Shown here piece after piece: positions 53,716 to 61,684 of a stretch of DNA of 64,000 bases (positions are counted from its first letter, which is position 1; every line of letters starts with the position of its first letter). The stretch comes from Argyresthia goedartella (taxonomy: Eukaryota > Arthropoda > Insecta > Lepidoptera > Argyresthiidae). The stretch lies in assembly GCA_949825045.1 (NCBI GenBank), contig OX463818.1, positions 30,086,906-30,150,905 on the forward strand. Direction: 5' to 3'. The translations under genes and the position numbers were made by a program. Under the pieces are notes generated by a model. The model searched no databases, was not told the DNA's origin, and saw only the letters and a program-made list of their open reading frames with translations.

Positions 53716-56097
53716 TTGGAAAATCCAAATATGTTGTCGTTATTAGGCGTCCAGTACCAGCCGGTGTCAGACATGTTTTCGTATCGGGTCGAGTTGGACT
53801 CCCCGAAGGTCTGGACGAAACGGAACGTCCTTTCAACGGTGGCTAGGACATTTGATCCAAACGGGTGGATCACCCCGGTAACATTTCAGCTCAAGTGTTT
53901 TATGCAGCAATTGTGGTCTGCTGAGCTGAAATGGGACGACCCGATCGGCGGGTTATTGAGCTCAGAGTGGGACTCGTTCTTTTCGACCCTCCCTAGCATC
54001 AATCGGATTTCACTGCCACGGAGGTTGGTCCCCACCAAACGATACACTGCCACCCTGCATGGGTTTTGCGATGCCTCGGAGAAGGGCTACGGAGCTGCGG
54101 TATATCTGCGTACGGTCGACTCCTCGGGGGAGGTTGATGTGCGTTTGGTCATGGCCAAGAGCAAGGTTGCGCCGTTGCGCACTCGCCTGACCATTCCCAA
54201 ATTAGAGCTTTCGGGAACGGCTCTCCTGACTCGTCTGCTCAACCACACGATAACGGATCTTCGTGGGTCAATAGCGTTAGAAGATACGGTCTACGCTGGG
54301 ACGGACAGCCAGATCGTGTTATGCTGGCTGAAGGCTTCAGTTCACAAGCTGGAGATTTTTGTGGCGAATCGGGTTTCGCAGATTTTGAATTCGGAGGTTC
54401 CCTTAATCTGGAGACATGTTCCAGGGGAAATGAACCCAGCAGACTGTGCCTCTCGTGGGTGTCACGCTCCGGAGTTGGTTGGACATCCCTTGTGGTGGGG
54501 TCCAAAATGGTTGACTCAAGCCGAATCGGATTGGCCAATGAGTCCACGCGCTACCTCGGCAAACAGCGCCTTGACAGTCGGTGTCTGTATGACGCAACCA
54601 GAGCCGGAAGAGGAGTTCAGCCTGCTGGAATGGTACAGCTCGCTCGACAAGTTGGTCAATGTGACCGCCTGGATTTTCCGATTTGCGCGGAATTGTCGCA
54701 ATTCTGAGGCGCAACGGGTGCGGATACAGGTCCTGACACCACGGGAATGGAACCATGCGCTGTTCGCATTGGTACGGAACGTGCAGACGGTGCACTTTAA
54801 GTCCGAATTGGACATTCTGAGACGCGGACGCGTCCAACTGAAGGAAGCTGTGGCTCGGCTCAACCCGTTTATTGACCCTCAAGGATTGCTGAGGGTAGGA
54901 GGTCGGCTGCGGAATGCCAACCTGCCTTATGCGGCTCGCCACCCGTTGTTACTCCCTAGGAAAGGGAAGTTGGTCGAATTGTTGATACAGGATCGACACA
55001 TTCGGAATGGGCATATCGGATGCCACGCCTTGATGGCGTTTCTCCAGCGCGAGTTCTGGATTCTATCGGGAAGACGCTTAGTGCGTAGCGTCGTATTTCG
55101 GTGCCTGCCTTGTTATCGGGCCAAGGCGGCTACGATGCAGCCCCAGATGGGCGATTTGCCCTCGGAGAGGGTTAACGAAATCCGGCCCTTTGCGGGTGTC
55201 AGAACGGATTTCGCGGGACCATTCATGGTCAAGTCTTCACAACTACAGAACGCCAGATTAGTGAAGGCATACCTGTGCGTCTTCGTGTGCTTGGCCACGA
55301 AGGCAGTCCACTTGGAGGTGGTCAGTGACCTCACTACAGAGGCATTTATCGCATGTCTAGATCGGTTCGTCTCACGAAGGGGCCTCCCGACATTAATCCG
55401 TTCGGACAACGGCACAAATTTTGTCGGAGCCAGGCGATATCTGCAGGAGGTCACTCAATTCCTGAACGGTAACCAGGACGCCATCGGTACGGCTTGCTCC
55501 CGACGAGGGATTGAATGGGTTTTCAGTCCGCCGGGATGTCCTCATTGGGGAGGAATTTTTGAGGCTGCGGTTAAATCGGCTAAGTCGCACCTGACGAGGA
55601 TCATCGGTGAGACCTCTCTACGCTTTGAAGAGCTTGCGACGCTGTTCTGTAAAATTGAGATGACACTGAACTCGCGTCCGTTGTGCCCGCTCAGTTCGGA
55701 TCCAAATGATTTGGAAGCGTTGACGCCGGGTCACTTCCTGATAGGTCAGCCCCTTAACGCCCTGCCAGAATACCCATTCGGTGATGTTAAGTTAAGTCGG
55801 TTAACTAGGTGGCAGATGTTGCAGCAGAAGGCTCATGATTTTTGGAAACGGTGGTACCTTGAGTACTTGCACATCTTGCAGCAGCGCCTTAAGTAGACTG
55901 ACCGGACGAGCCCCCATCAAGTCGGTGATTTGGTGCTGATTAAGGATGCAAACCTGCCATCATTGAGATGGAGACGAGGACGGATCGTCAATTTGTACAC
56001 GGGTCGGGATGGCACGCCTCGATCAGCAGAAGTCAAGGTAGGGGACTCGGTCCTCAAGAGAGCGGTCGCAACACTTTCTCGCCTTCCTATTGATTAG
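53716..56097 (+). pseudogene. BEL-2 RT end, RNase H and integrase
   Basis: Open for 726 codons (53,716-55,896). FSYRVELDSPKVWTKRNVL, TLHGFCDASEKGYGAAVYLR (RNase H Asp), KLELSGTALLTRLL, YAGTDSQIVLCWLKA, RHVPGEMNPADCASRG. Integrase zinc finger: DRHIRNGHIGCHALM with CLPCYRAKA. Catalytic core: VRTDFAGPF (Asp about residue 497), LIRSDNGTNFVGA (Asp about 563), HWGGIFEAAVKSAK (Glu about 613). C-terminal domain to RLPID at 56,097. A TAG at 55,894-55,896 replaces the Trp codon of BEL-1 and truncates the C-terminal domain. This copy keeps the integrase that BEL-1 has lost. Confidence 0.92.
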
Positions 56098-56117
56098 GGA
56101 CAGGTTCGGGCCTGTCC
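56098..56117 (+). repeat. Hairpin just inside the BEL-2 3' LTR
   Basis: GGACAGG-TTCGGG-CCTGTCC, identical to the BEL-1 hairpin at 39,424-39,443, directly after the pol stop and 11 bp before the LTR, followed by GGGCGGGTGAC. Confidence 0.75.
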
Positions 56118-56128
56118 GGGCGGGTGAC

Positions 56129-56436
56129 TGTTTAATATTTATGCTTCGGAACGCACCTCCTTTTGTTGCGCGACTCGGACCGCGAGTGATCGGAAACGGA
56201 ACTAGCAGCTGTCACTTGTATAAAAAGTTTGTTAGAGGTTACTTTTTTGTCTTGGAGAAAATGTCGGCACATGGCGTTCGGGCCTTGGCTGTATTTTAGT
56301 TGTAATAATTGTCTAACACAGGTGTCGGGCCTGGTCGGAATGTTAATTATAATAAGCACGGAACAATCGTCGGGAAATAAGCAAATTCACGTCAGCGGAG
56401 TGAGTGCTTCGTGTTGTGAGCAAATACACTACAATG
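56129..56436 (+). repeat. BEL-2 3' LTR, left part
   Basis: TGTTTAATATTTATGC ... GTGAGTGCTTCGTGTTGTGA, interrupted by LINE E near 56,437. With the right part (60,719-60,973) it makes a normal LTR of about 560 bp. Confidence 0.9.
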
Positions 56437-56437
56437 T

Positions 56438-57535
56438 TATGCCAAAGAGCAAAGTGAGTTAGCAGAACTCAGAGCCGCGACGTCTGAGTTAGTACAGCTA
56501 CAACGCCAGAATGCGGAATTGGTGGGCGTTCTAATTGAGAATGAGGAGAATGAGACCAGCAAGGAGGACGAGCCCACATCACTAACTTTGGTCTCGACCC
56601 CCCTCAACGAGAGTGTTGCAGCGTCCACCGCTGCCCCAACCAAAAAACAGCGTCGCCGTCGTCGACGAGGAGACACCTCGCAGCTCAACAGCGCGAGCAC
56701 CGCGCCGCTCGCTGTCCCTGCTGAGGCGTGTGTCATGCCGCAAGCTGCCCCGAGGGCCGCGCCGTTTGCCGTAGCGCACGTTGCGACGCTCGCTGCCGCG
56801 AATGCCGCGCCAACCGCCACCACGTGCATCAAACCGCACTCCAACACGTGTGTCCCGCCACTCACCTCCACTCGTGTACCGCCAGCTACCAAAATATGTG
56901 CTCAGAGAAAAACTCTGTTGTTCTCCGACAAAGTAGGTGCAGGATTTGGGACTCTATTACATAACCGGCTTAACCAAAAAGTAACGAACATTTGCTGTCC
57001 AAATTGTTCATTTGTAGATCTAGTGAAGATGATTAGTCGCGGTATCTATGATGAGTACAGCACTATTGTAATTATGGTAGGAAATCATTCAAACATTAGT
57101 CGGAATGATTTGAATAAAAGTGTTGAAACACTTCTAGACTTACATAGTAGGATGAAATGCAAGTTTATACTATGCAATTTTCCATATGCCTGTAATTTGA
57201 CAGAACTACAGAACAAATCTGTGCATAGAATGAATATTCATTTATTTAATTTAACATGTCATCACAGCGATGCTATTTTATATTTCGACATGAATAATTT
57301 TATTCATAACTTTACTCTGACACGGGATACATTGTACCTGTCTAATAAATATAGAAAATTAGTAGCTACATTGTTAGCTTATAATATATGCGACGCAGCT
57401 ATAGTTGGTTTAACTAAGTTCAACTTGACATCAGCTTATTTTAAGAGTAATATGACATGCACCCCTATTGGGAATTCACCTGTTAATTATACTTTGCATG
57501 CAACATTGGAATCTGTTCCAAGTAATTTAAATTAG
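56438..57535 (+). CDS. LINE E ORF1 (coiled coil, basic linker, SGNH-esterase-like domain), 5' truncated
   Basis: The frame is open from a TGA just upstream of 56,438 but has no ATG. It starts inside a coiled coil (AKEQSELAELRAATSELVQL, QRQNAELVGVLIENEENETS). A basic patch (KKQRRRRRRGD) and an Ala/Thr/Pro-rich linker follow, then from about 56,910 an SGNH-like domain: LLFSDKVGAGFGTLLHNRLN (block I, with Lys where the catalytic Ser is expected), CPNCSFVDLVKMISRGIYDE, TIVIMVGNHSNISRNDLN (block III), KFILCNFPYACNLTEL, LYFDMNNFIHNF, TLYLSNKYRKLVATLLAYNI (block V-like), ending VPSNLN. Esterase-type ORF1s are known from CR1/L2-group LINEs; the role in retrotransposition is unclear. Presumably it binds RNA and multimerises through the coil. 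Confidence 0.75.
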   Translation, partial: YAKEQSELAELRAATSELVQLQRQNAELVGVLIENEENETSKEDEPTSLTLVSTPLNESVAASTAAPTKKQRRRRRRGDTSQLNSASTAPLAVPAEACVMPQAAPRAAPFAVAHVATLAAANAAPTATTCIKPHSNTCVPPLTSTRVPPATKICAQRKTLLFSDKVGAGFGTLLHNRLNQKVTNICCPNCSFVDLVKMISRGIYDEYSTIVIMVGNHSNISRNDLNKSVETLLDLHSRMKCKFILCNFPYACNLTELQNKSVHRMNIHLFNLTCHHSDAILYFDMNNFIHNFTLTRDTLYLSNKYRKLVATLLAYNICDAAIVGLTKFNLTSAYFKSNMTCTPIGNSPVNYTLHATLESVPSNLN

Positions 57536-57582
57536 TTCATAAGACAATAGAGGAAATCTCTAGCATACAAGAGCCACTAAAT

Positions 57583-60447
57583 ATGTCAAAATGTAAGCCC
57601 CAGTTAAATATTGCCCATCAAAACATCCAGGGGCTACCTGGCAAAGAACTTGTATTAGAATTATTTCTAAAAAATTCTGACATTGATATTATTTGTGTTA
57701 CTGAACACTGGTTGAAGGAAAACATGATGTCTTTTAACATAAATAGTTACAAAATTGTCAGTTGTTACAATAGAAAGACTGCTGATAGAGGTGGTTCTTT
57801 AATCTTAGTGAAGAATAATATTAAGGTGAAACAACGGAAAGATATTCTTGCACTTACTGTTGAAAGACAAATAGAGGTATCCTGTGTTGAGTTAGATAGC
57901 CATATTATTGTTTGTGTCTACAGGCCACCGAGGGATGAAAAAGGCCATGGCAATTTCGAAATATTTGAGAAAATTATGGAGGAAGCCCTCATTAAACTTT
58001 GTAATAACAGAAAAAAGTTAATTATTTGTGGCGATCTTAATGTAGATCTGCTTGTAGATACAACACTGAAGCGACGATTAATAACTCTGTTCAAATCATT
58101 TAATTTATGTCATGTATTTCTAGAGCCGACTAGAATTACACTTACAAGCCAAACTTGCTTAGATAACGTTTTTTGTGACTGTGCATTCACAACTAAAAGT
58201 GTAATTAACTGCTTACCCTCCGATCACAGTGGTCAAACAGTTTCATTCCCAATTAGTATTAAGGATAAGACTGGTCCAACATTTTATAGGCCTATTACAT
58301 CCCATAGACTAGAGACATATACGAAAAACTTAGATATAAATTTGCCAGTACCGGATTTTAATGAACAGAACCCAAACAAAATCTACTCAGACTTCTTCAA
58401 CATTATTCAGACAGAATTCAATAAAGTTTTCAAATTAAAGAAAGTCAGTGACTACAACGGTAAATCTAAATTTAATGACTGGGCAACGTTTGGAATTCGT
58501 AAAAGTAGAGTTATCTTGTATGACCTTTATTATCAAAAAACCTATAACTTTGATCGAAAATTTCATGACTATGTTAAAAAATATTCCAAAACTTTCAAGT
58601 TGGTTTGTAGAACTGCAAAAACTTTACACATTAATAGAAAAATTAAAAATTCAAATAATAGAATGAAAACAGTTTGGCAAATAATAAACCGCGAAACTGG
58701 CAAAGTTATACCAAGGGACAGTGATTTCTGCCTAAAGATAGGTGATGATGTTGTTAAATCCAACGCTGATGTTGCTCGAGCTTTTGAAACATTCTTCACC
58801 AATGTACCCGTAATCACAAAGGACAGTCTAAATTCATCTCCATTTGAAGCAGAGACTTTATTAAAAAATAACACTAGCGTCAGTAATGTATATTTAAAAT
58901 TTCATCATGTATATCCCCAGGACATTGTCAAAACGTTTAAATTACTTAACTTAAAAAATACGGAAGACCTGTGGGGTATATCAGTCAAAGTCATTGGTTC
59001 AGTAATTCTAGTTATAGCCCCACACTTAGCTTATATATTCAATAAATGTGTTGACGATGGGGATTTTCCAGACCTCATGAAACACAGTAAACTTATACCG
59101 CTGTTCAAATCGGGAGATAAGGGCGATCCTTCAAATTTCAGACCAATATCTGTTCTTCCAACACTAAGTAAAATATTTGAAAAGATTATACTCAATCAAA
59201 TGCTCTCACACTTCAACCGTACAAAACAACTCTACGCTAAACAATATGGTTTCACTAGGGGTAAATCGACTACGGATGCAGGTATTTCCCTTGTATCTCA
59301 TATTTATTCTGCATGGGAGGCCGCACAGGATGCTATCGGAGTTTTTTGCGACCTGTCGAAGGCGTTTGATTGTGTTGATCATAATACGCTATTAATTAAA
59401 TTAAATCATTATGGAGTTAGAAATAAAGCGTTGGATCTACTAAGATCATACCTAAGCAATAGAATTCAAAAGGCTGAAGTTAACGGCGTAAAATCTGATG
59501 GATCGGGTGTTAAAATTGGCGTTCCACAAGGTTCCATATTAGGCCCTTTCTTATTCCTGGTATATATTAATGATCTGCCTTTCATGGTGGAGAAATTAAC
59601 TGACATAGTGTTATTTGCTGATGATACTTCAATGGTCTTCAAAATTGAAAGACAAAAAGGAGATTTTGATGATGTTAATGGTGTATTGTCTTTAACCTTG
59701 AATTGGTTCACAGTTAATAATTTATTGTTAAACGCTGGTAAAACCAAGTGTATCAAATTCTCACTTTCAAATGTCAGGCAAGTTGAGACCATTTTGGTGT
59801 TAGACCACAGCACGTTAGAATTGGTAAATGATACGAAGTTTCTTGGAATAACCATTGATAGTAAATTGCAGTGGGGACCCCACATAGATAAATTGGCTGG
59901 TAAATTAAGTTCTGCGGCTTACGCTGTTAGGAACATCAGACAAAGCACGGATGTGGCTACATCTAGGCTAGTATATTTTAGTTACTTTCATAGTGTGATG
60001 TCCTATGGTATCTTGTTGTGGGGGAAAGCAGCGGATATTCAAACTATTTTTATTTTACAGAAAAGAGCTATTCGAGCAATTTATAATTTAAAACGAACAG
60101 ACTCCTTAAGAGAGCTTTTTAAAGAAATTGACATACTAACAGTAGCTAGTCAATTTATTTTCGAAAATATAATGTATGTACGCAAGAACCTTACAACATT
60201 TTCCAAACTTAGCGACAGCTGTAATGTTAACCTAAGAAATAATCACAGACTATGTGCGCCCCGTTTTAGACTCGCGAAGGTTAGCAATTCTTTCAAGGGT
60301 CAGTGCATTCTCTACTACAATAAGATACCTCTGGAGATTTTGAAATTGCCATTTGAGCAATTTAAAAAGCATGTTAAAGCGACTTTGTCGAAAAAGGGAT
60401 ATTACAATGTTCAAGATTACTTAAATGACAGGACTGTATGGGGTTAA
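57583..60447 (+). CDS. LINE E ORF2: endonuclease-reverse transcriptase, 954 residues, uninterrupted
   Basis: Starts MSKCKPQLNIAHQNIQGLPG 47 bp after ORF1. APE endonuclease (about 1-230): AHQNIQ, CVTEHWLKEN (catalytic Glu), CVYRPPRDEKGH, ICGDLNVDLLVD (Asp/Asn pair), LPSDHSGQ (Ser-Asp-His). Linker, then RT (about 460-760): LIPLFKSGDKGDPSNFRPIS, KQYGFTRGKSTTDAGISLVS, GVFCDLSKAFDCVDHNTLLI (motif A), GVPQGSILGPFLFLVYINDL (B), VLFADDTSMVFKIERQK (C, about residue 681), FLGITIDSKLQWGPHIDKLA. C-terminal region: IRAIYNLKRTDSLRELFKEI, IPLEILKLPFEQFKKHVKAT, GYYNVQDYLNDRTVWG. All catalytic residues of both domains are present, so it could encode active enzyme if transcribed. An ATG upstream of MSKC is not available; LINE A ORF2 extends slightly further N-terminally. 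Confidence 0.92.
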   Translation: MSKCKPQLNIAHQNIQGLPGKELVLELFLKNSDIDIICVTEHWLKENMMSFNINSYKIVSCYNRKTADRGGSLILVKNNIKVKQRKDILALTVERQIEVSCVELDSHIIVCVYRPPRDEKGHGNFEIFEKIMEEALIKLCNNRKKLIICGDLNVDLLVDTTLKRRLITLFKSFNLCHVFLEPTRITLTSQTCLDNVFCDCAFTTKSVINCLPSDHSGQTVSFPISIKDKTGPTFYRPITSHRLETYTKNLDINLPVPDFNEQNPNKIYSDFFNIIQTEFNKVFKLKKVSDYNGKSKFNDWATFGIRKSRVILYDLYYQKTYNFDRKFHDYVKKYSKTFKLVCRTAKTLHINRKIKNSNNRMKTVWQIINRETGKVIPRDSDFCLKIGDDVVKSNADVARAFETFFTNVPVITKDSLNSSPFEAETLLKNNTSVSNVYLKFHHVYPQDIVKTFKLLNLKNTEDLWGISVKVIGSVILVIAPHLAYIFNKCVDDGDFPDLMKHSKLIPLFKSGDKGDPSNFRPISVLPTLSKIFEKIILNQMLSHFNRTKQLYAKQYGFTRGKSTTDAGISLVSHIYSAWEAAQDAIGVFCDLSKAFDCVDHNTLLIKLNHYGVRNKALDLLRSYLSNRIQKAEVNGVKSDGSGVKIGVPQGSILGPFLFLVYINDLPFMVEKLTDIVLFADDTSMVFKIERQKGDFDDVNGVLSLTLNWFTVNNLLLNAGKTKCIKFSLSNVRQVETILVLDHSTLELVNDTKFLGITIDSKLQWGPHIDKLAGKLSSAAYAVRNIRQSTDVATSRLVYFSYFHSVMSYGILLWGKAADIQTIFILQKRAIRAIYNLKRTDSLRELFKEIDILTVASQFIFENIMYVRKNLTTFSKLSDSCNVNLRNNHRLCAPRFRLAKVSNSFKGQCILYYNKIPLEILKLPFEQFKKHVKATLSKKGYYNVQDYLNDRTVWG

Positions 60448-60718
60448 TCTGGCTCAACACAGACCTTGCTGTTAATAATTTTGTAATTATTTATTCCTGC
60501 TTATTAATCATAACAATTAAATTTTTCATATTTGTATTAGTTAAGCACAACCTATTTTTAAAAGAGATCTAAAAATAAATCTGTGGGAGTTTCTACGCCC
60601 TTCTTCTCCCACAGTGGTCCAATGTAGAGAAGAGGCAAAAAATGACGTTTGCTAAGTATATGTAAATATCTACAGTAATAAAGTACTTTGACTATTGACT
60701 ATTGACTATTGACTATTG
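60448..60718 (+). other. LINE E 3' UTR with stem-loop and (TTGACTA)n tail
   Basis: CCTTGCTGTTAATAATTTTG, AAAGAGATCTAAAAATAAAT, hairpin CTGTGGGAG (60,581-60,589) / CTCCCACAG (60,606-60,614) with loop TTTCTACGCCCTTCTT, AATAAAGTAC, then four TTGACTA units. The same order is seen in all five LINE A-family 3' ends of the window. Confidence 0.85.
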
Positions 60719-60973
60719 TGAAGCTTGAAGTGGTTTGGTCCCCAATTCGTCGCGTTCGGCAGCGACGGCGACAGCATCGGGCTACGACGAGAGTAAGATT
60801 CGACTCCTCTCCCCTCACCCCCCGTGTGCTCCTTATCCCGTGTGCCTGCCTCGAATTGAGCTTTCGAATTCCGGTCCACGGCATCAAAGGTCAGTACCAC
60901 TTGTGATACTCCTGGTGAAAACCAGCCCTACCAAGATTCCACGCCCGTTCGGTTGAGGCGTGGAATTTAATCA
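60719..60973 (+). repeat. BEL-2 3' LTR, right part
   Basis: TGAAGCTTGAAGTGGTTTGG ... GGAATTTAATCA, followed by the target repeat CAATT. It matches 52,087-52,351 with about three substitutions and one short replaced segment near CCAGCCCTA. Confidence 0.92.
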
Positions 60974-61153
60974 CAATTGTTATTGTAAGTATGGGTGTCA
61001 CAGGAACTCAGTCAGCAACTACGTTGTATTGTGGGTCGTGAGAAGGTACTTGCATTTAGCAATAATGTATGATGTACTACCAATAAAAATCTAGTGTGTA
61101 ATATTGTATTACTTAATTATTCAAATTATTTTTTTCAAAAAGGGGGGGATGAG

Positions 61154-61329
61154 TGTAGGGGTAACAGTTCTGATATGTCAGCATAACCGCGCGACGAGTT
61201 AGTTGTTCCGTGGACACGAACAGAGTAGCATGTGTACCTACTTATATATACCGTGTACGAATTCCGTGTAATTAGGTTGAGTTAAAGATAAACAATTTAT
61301 ATCAATTTTATGAAGTGCTTTAATTAACA
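61154..61329 (+). repeat. Gypsy H 3' LTR
   Basis: It follows the purine tract AAAAAGGGGGGGATGAG. Starts TGTAGGGGTAACAG, contains TATATATACCGTGT, ends TTTAATTAACA: TG...CA ends, 176 bp. No second copy was found upstream, consistent with 5' truncation, so the boundaries rest on the tract and terminal dinucleotides only. Confidence 0.6.
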
Positions 61330-61417
61330 GTCCCCTAAAAGTACATCGGGAAATAATCCTAAATTGTCTTATTATGAGATTATCAGGAGTAATTATATTT
61401 TCCAATTGTTTAGACTT

Positions 61418-61684
61418 TCACCGATTCACGAAAAAACAATCCTGACTAACACCCACACACATACAATCATAATATTGGTCTTGTCTAATTCTAGTTTCTA
61501 TATTGAAATAATTGCGGAAATGACAACCACCCGGTGACTTCCAAACTCTATTGATTGCATCGCGGACTTCATTGACATCTCCACATAAACATTCATGTAT
61601 GCAGACTGCACCGGGAGCTTCGCCAATACACTGACCACCCAACGACTTCCAGCTGTCTACTAGCTGCACCACGGACTTCATCAA
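61418..61684 (-). CDS. Cysteine-rich 88-residue frame, unidentified
   Basis: Minus-strand frame, open for a few codons upstream (LEVVEWSALMKSVVQLVDSW) to a TGA, so the true start is unknown; the TTG at 61,684 is not a likely initiator and a 3' splice site could lie upstream. It holds eight cysteines spaced C-x8-C-x3-C-x-C-x19-C-x19-C-x-C-x6-C (QCIGEAPGAVCIHECLCGDV; RVWKSPGGCHFRNYF; YYDCMCVGVSQDCFFVNR). WKS-GG-C occurs twice, and a third, out-of-frame trace lies at the DNA level. I do not recognise the family. It could be a host exon encoding a small disulfide-rich secreted domain, or a chance frame in duplicated DNA. Confidence 0.3.
   Translation of the reverse strand: MMKSVVQLVDSWKSLGGQCIGEAPGAVCIHECLCGDVNEVRDAINRVWKSPGGCHFRNYFNIETRIRQDQYYDCMCVGVSQDCFFVNR

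Larger units (their letters stand above)
56437..60718 (+). mobile_element. LINE E: LINE A-family copy with intact ORF2, inside the BEL-2 3' LTR
   Basis: ORF1 lacking its start, intact ORF2, 3' UTR with hairpin, AATAAAGTAC and a (TTGACTA)n tail at about 60,688-60,718. The 5' truncation removed the 5' UTR and the beginning of ORF1, so it lacks a promoter of its own. No clear target-site duplication was found. It is the best-preserved member of the family in the window. Confidence 0.88.
52047..60973 (+). mobile_element. BEL-2: BEL/Pao element in Gypsy H 3' UTR, LINE E in its 3' LTR
   Basis: Flanked by CAATT (52,042-52,046 and 60,974-60,978). Plus-strand order: shortened 5' LTR, primer-site phrase TTTGGTAGCAGAGCG, a 119-bp foldback in place of gag, protease, RT with internal deletion, RNase H, full integrase, hairpin, and a 3' LTR split by LINE E. 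LTR sequence shared with the 5' LTR differs at about three substitutions, so it is younger than BEL-1. Without gag and with a broken RT it cannot move alone. Confidence 0.92.
48640..61329 (+). mobile_element. Gypsy H: CsRn1-like Ty3/Gypsy element, 5' truncated, split by BEL-2
   Basis: Plus strand: decayed RT, RNase H, integrase, a pol C-terminal tail, a small membrane-protein ORF, 3' UTR, then BEL-2 (52,047-60,973) inserted in the 3' UTR, then the remaining 3' UTR, a purine-rich tract (AAAAAGGGGGGGATGAG, 61,137-61,153) and a short 3' LTR to 61,329. Gag, protease and the 5' LTR are not present. RNase H and integrase phrases (LLTDASDS, YDRELLAIYMAIQH, VDLVGPLP) are typical of CsRn1-group Gypsy elements. 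Confidence 0.75.

Noticed and set aside
54239..54942. Antisense frames of 102-179 residues over BEL-2 RNase H
   Set aside because: Shadow of the 726-codon pol frame.
56437..60718. LINE E as a fully autonomous element
   Set aside because: The 5' UTR and the ORF1 start are missing, so only ORF2 can be called intact.
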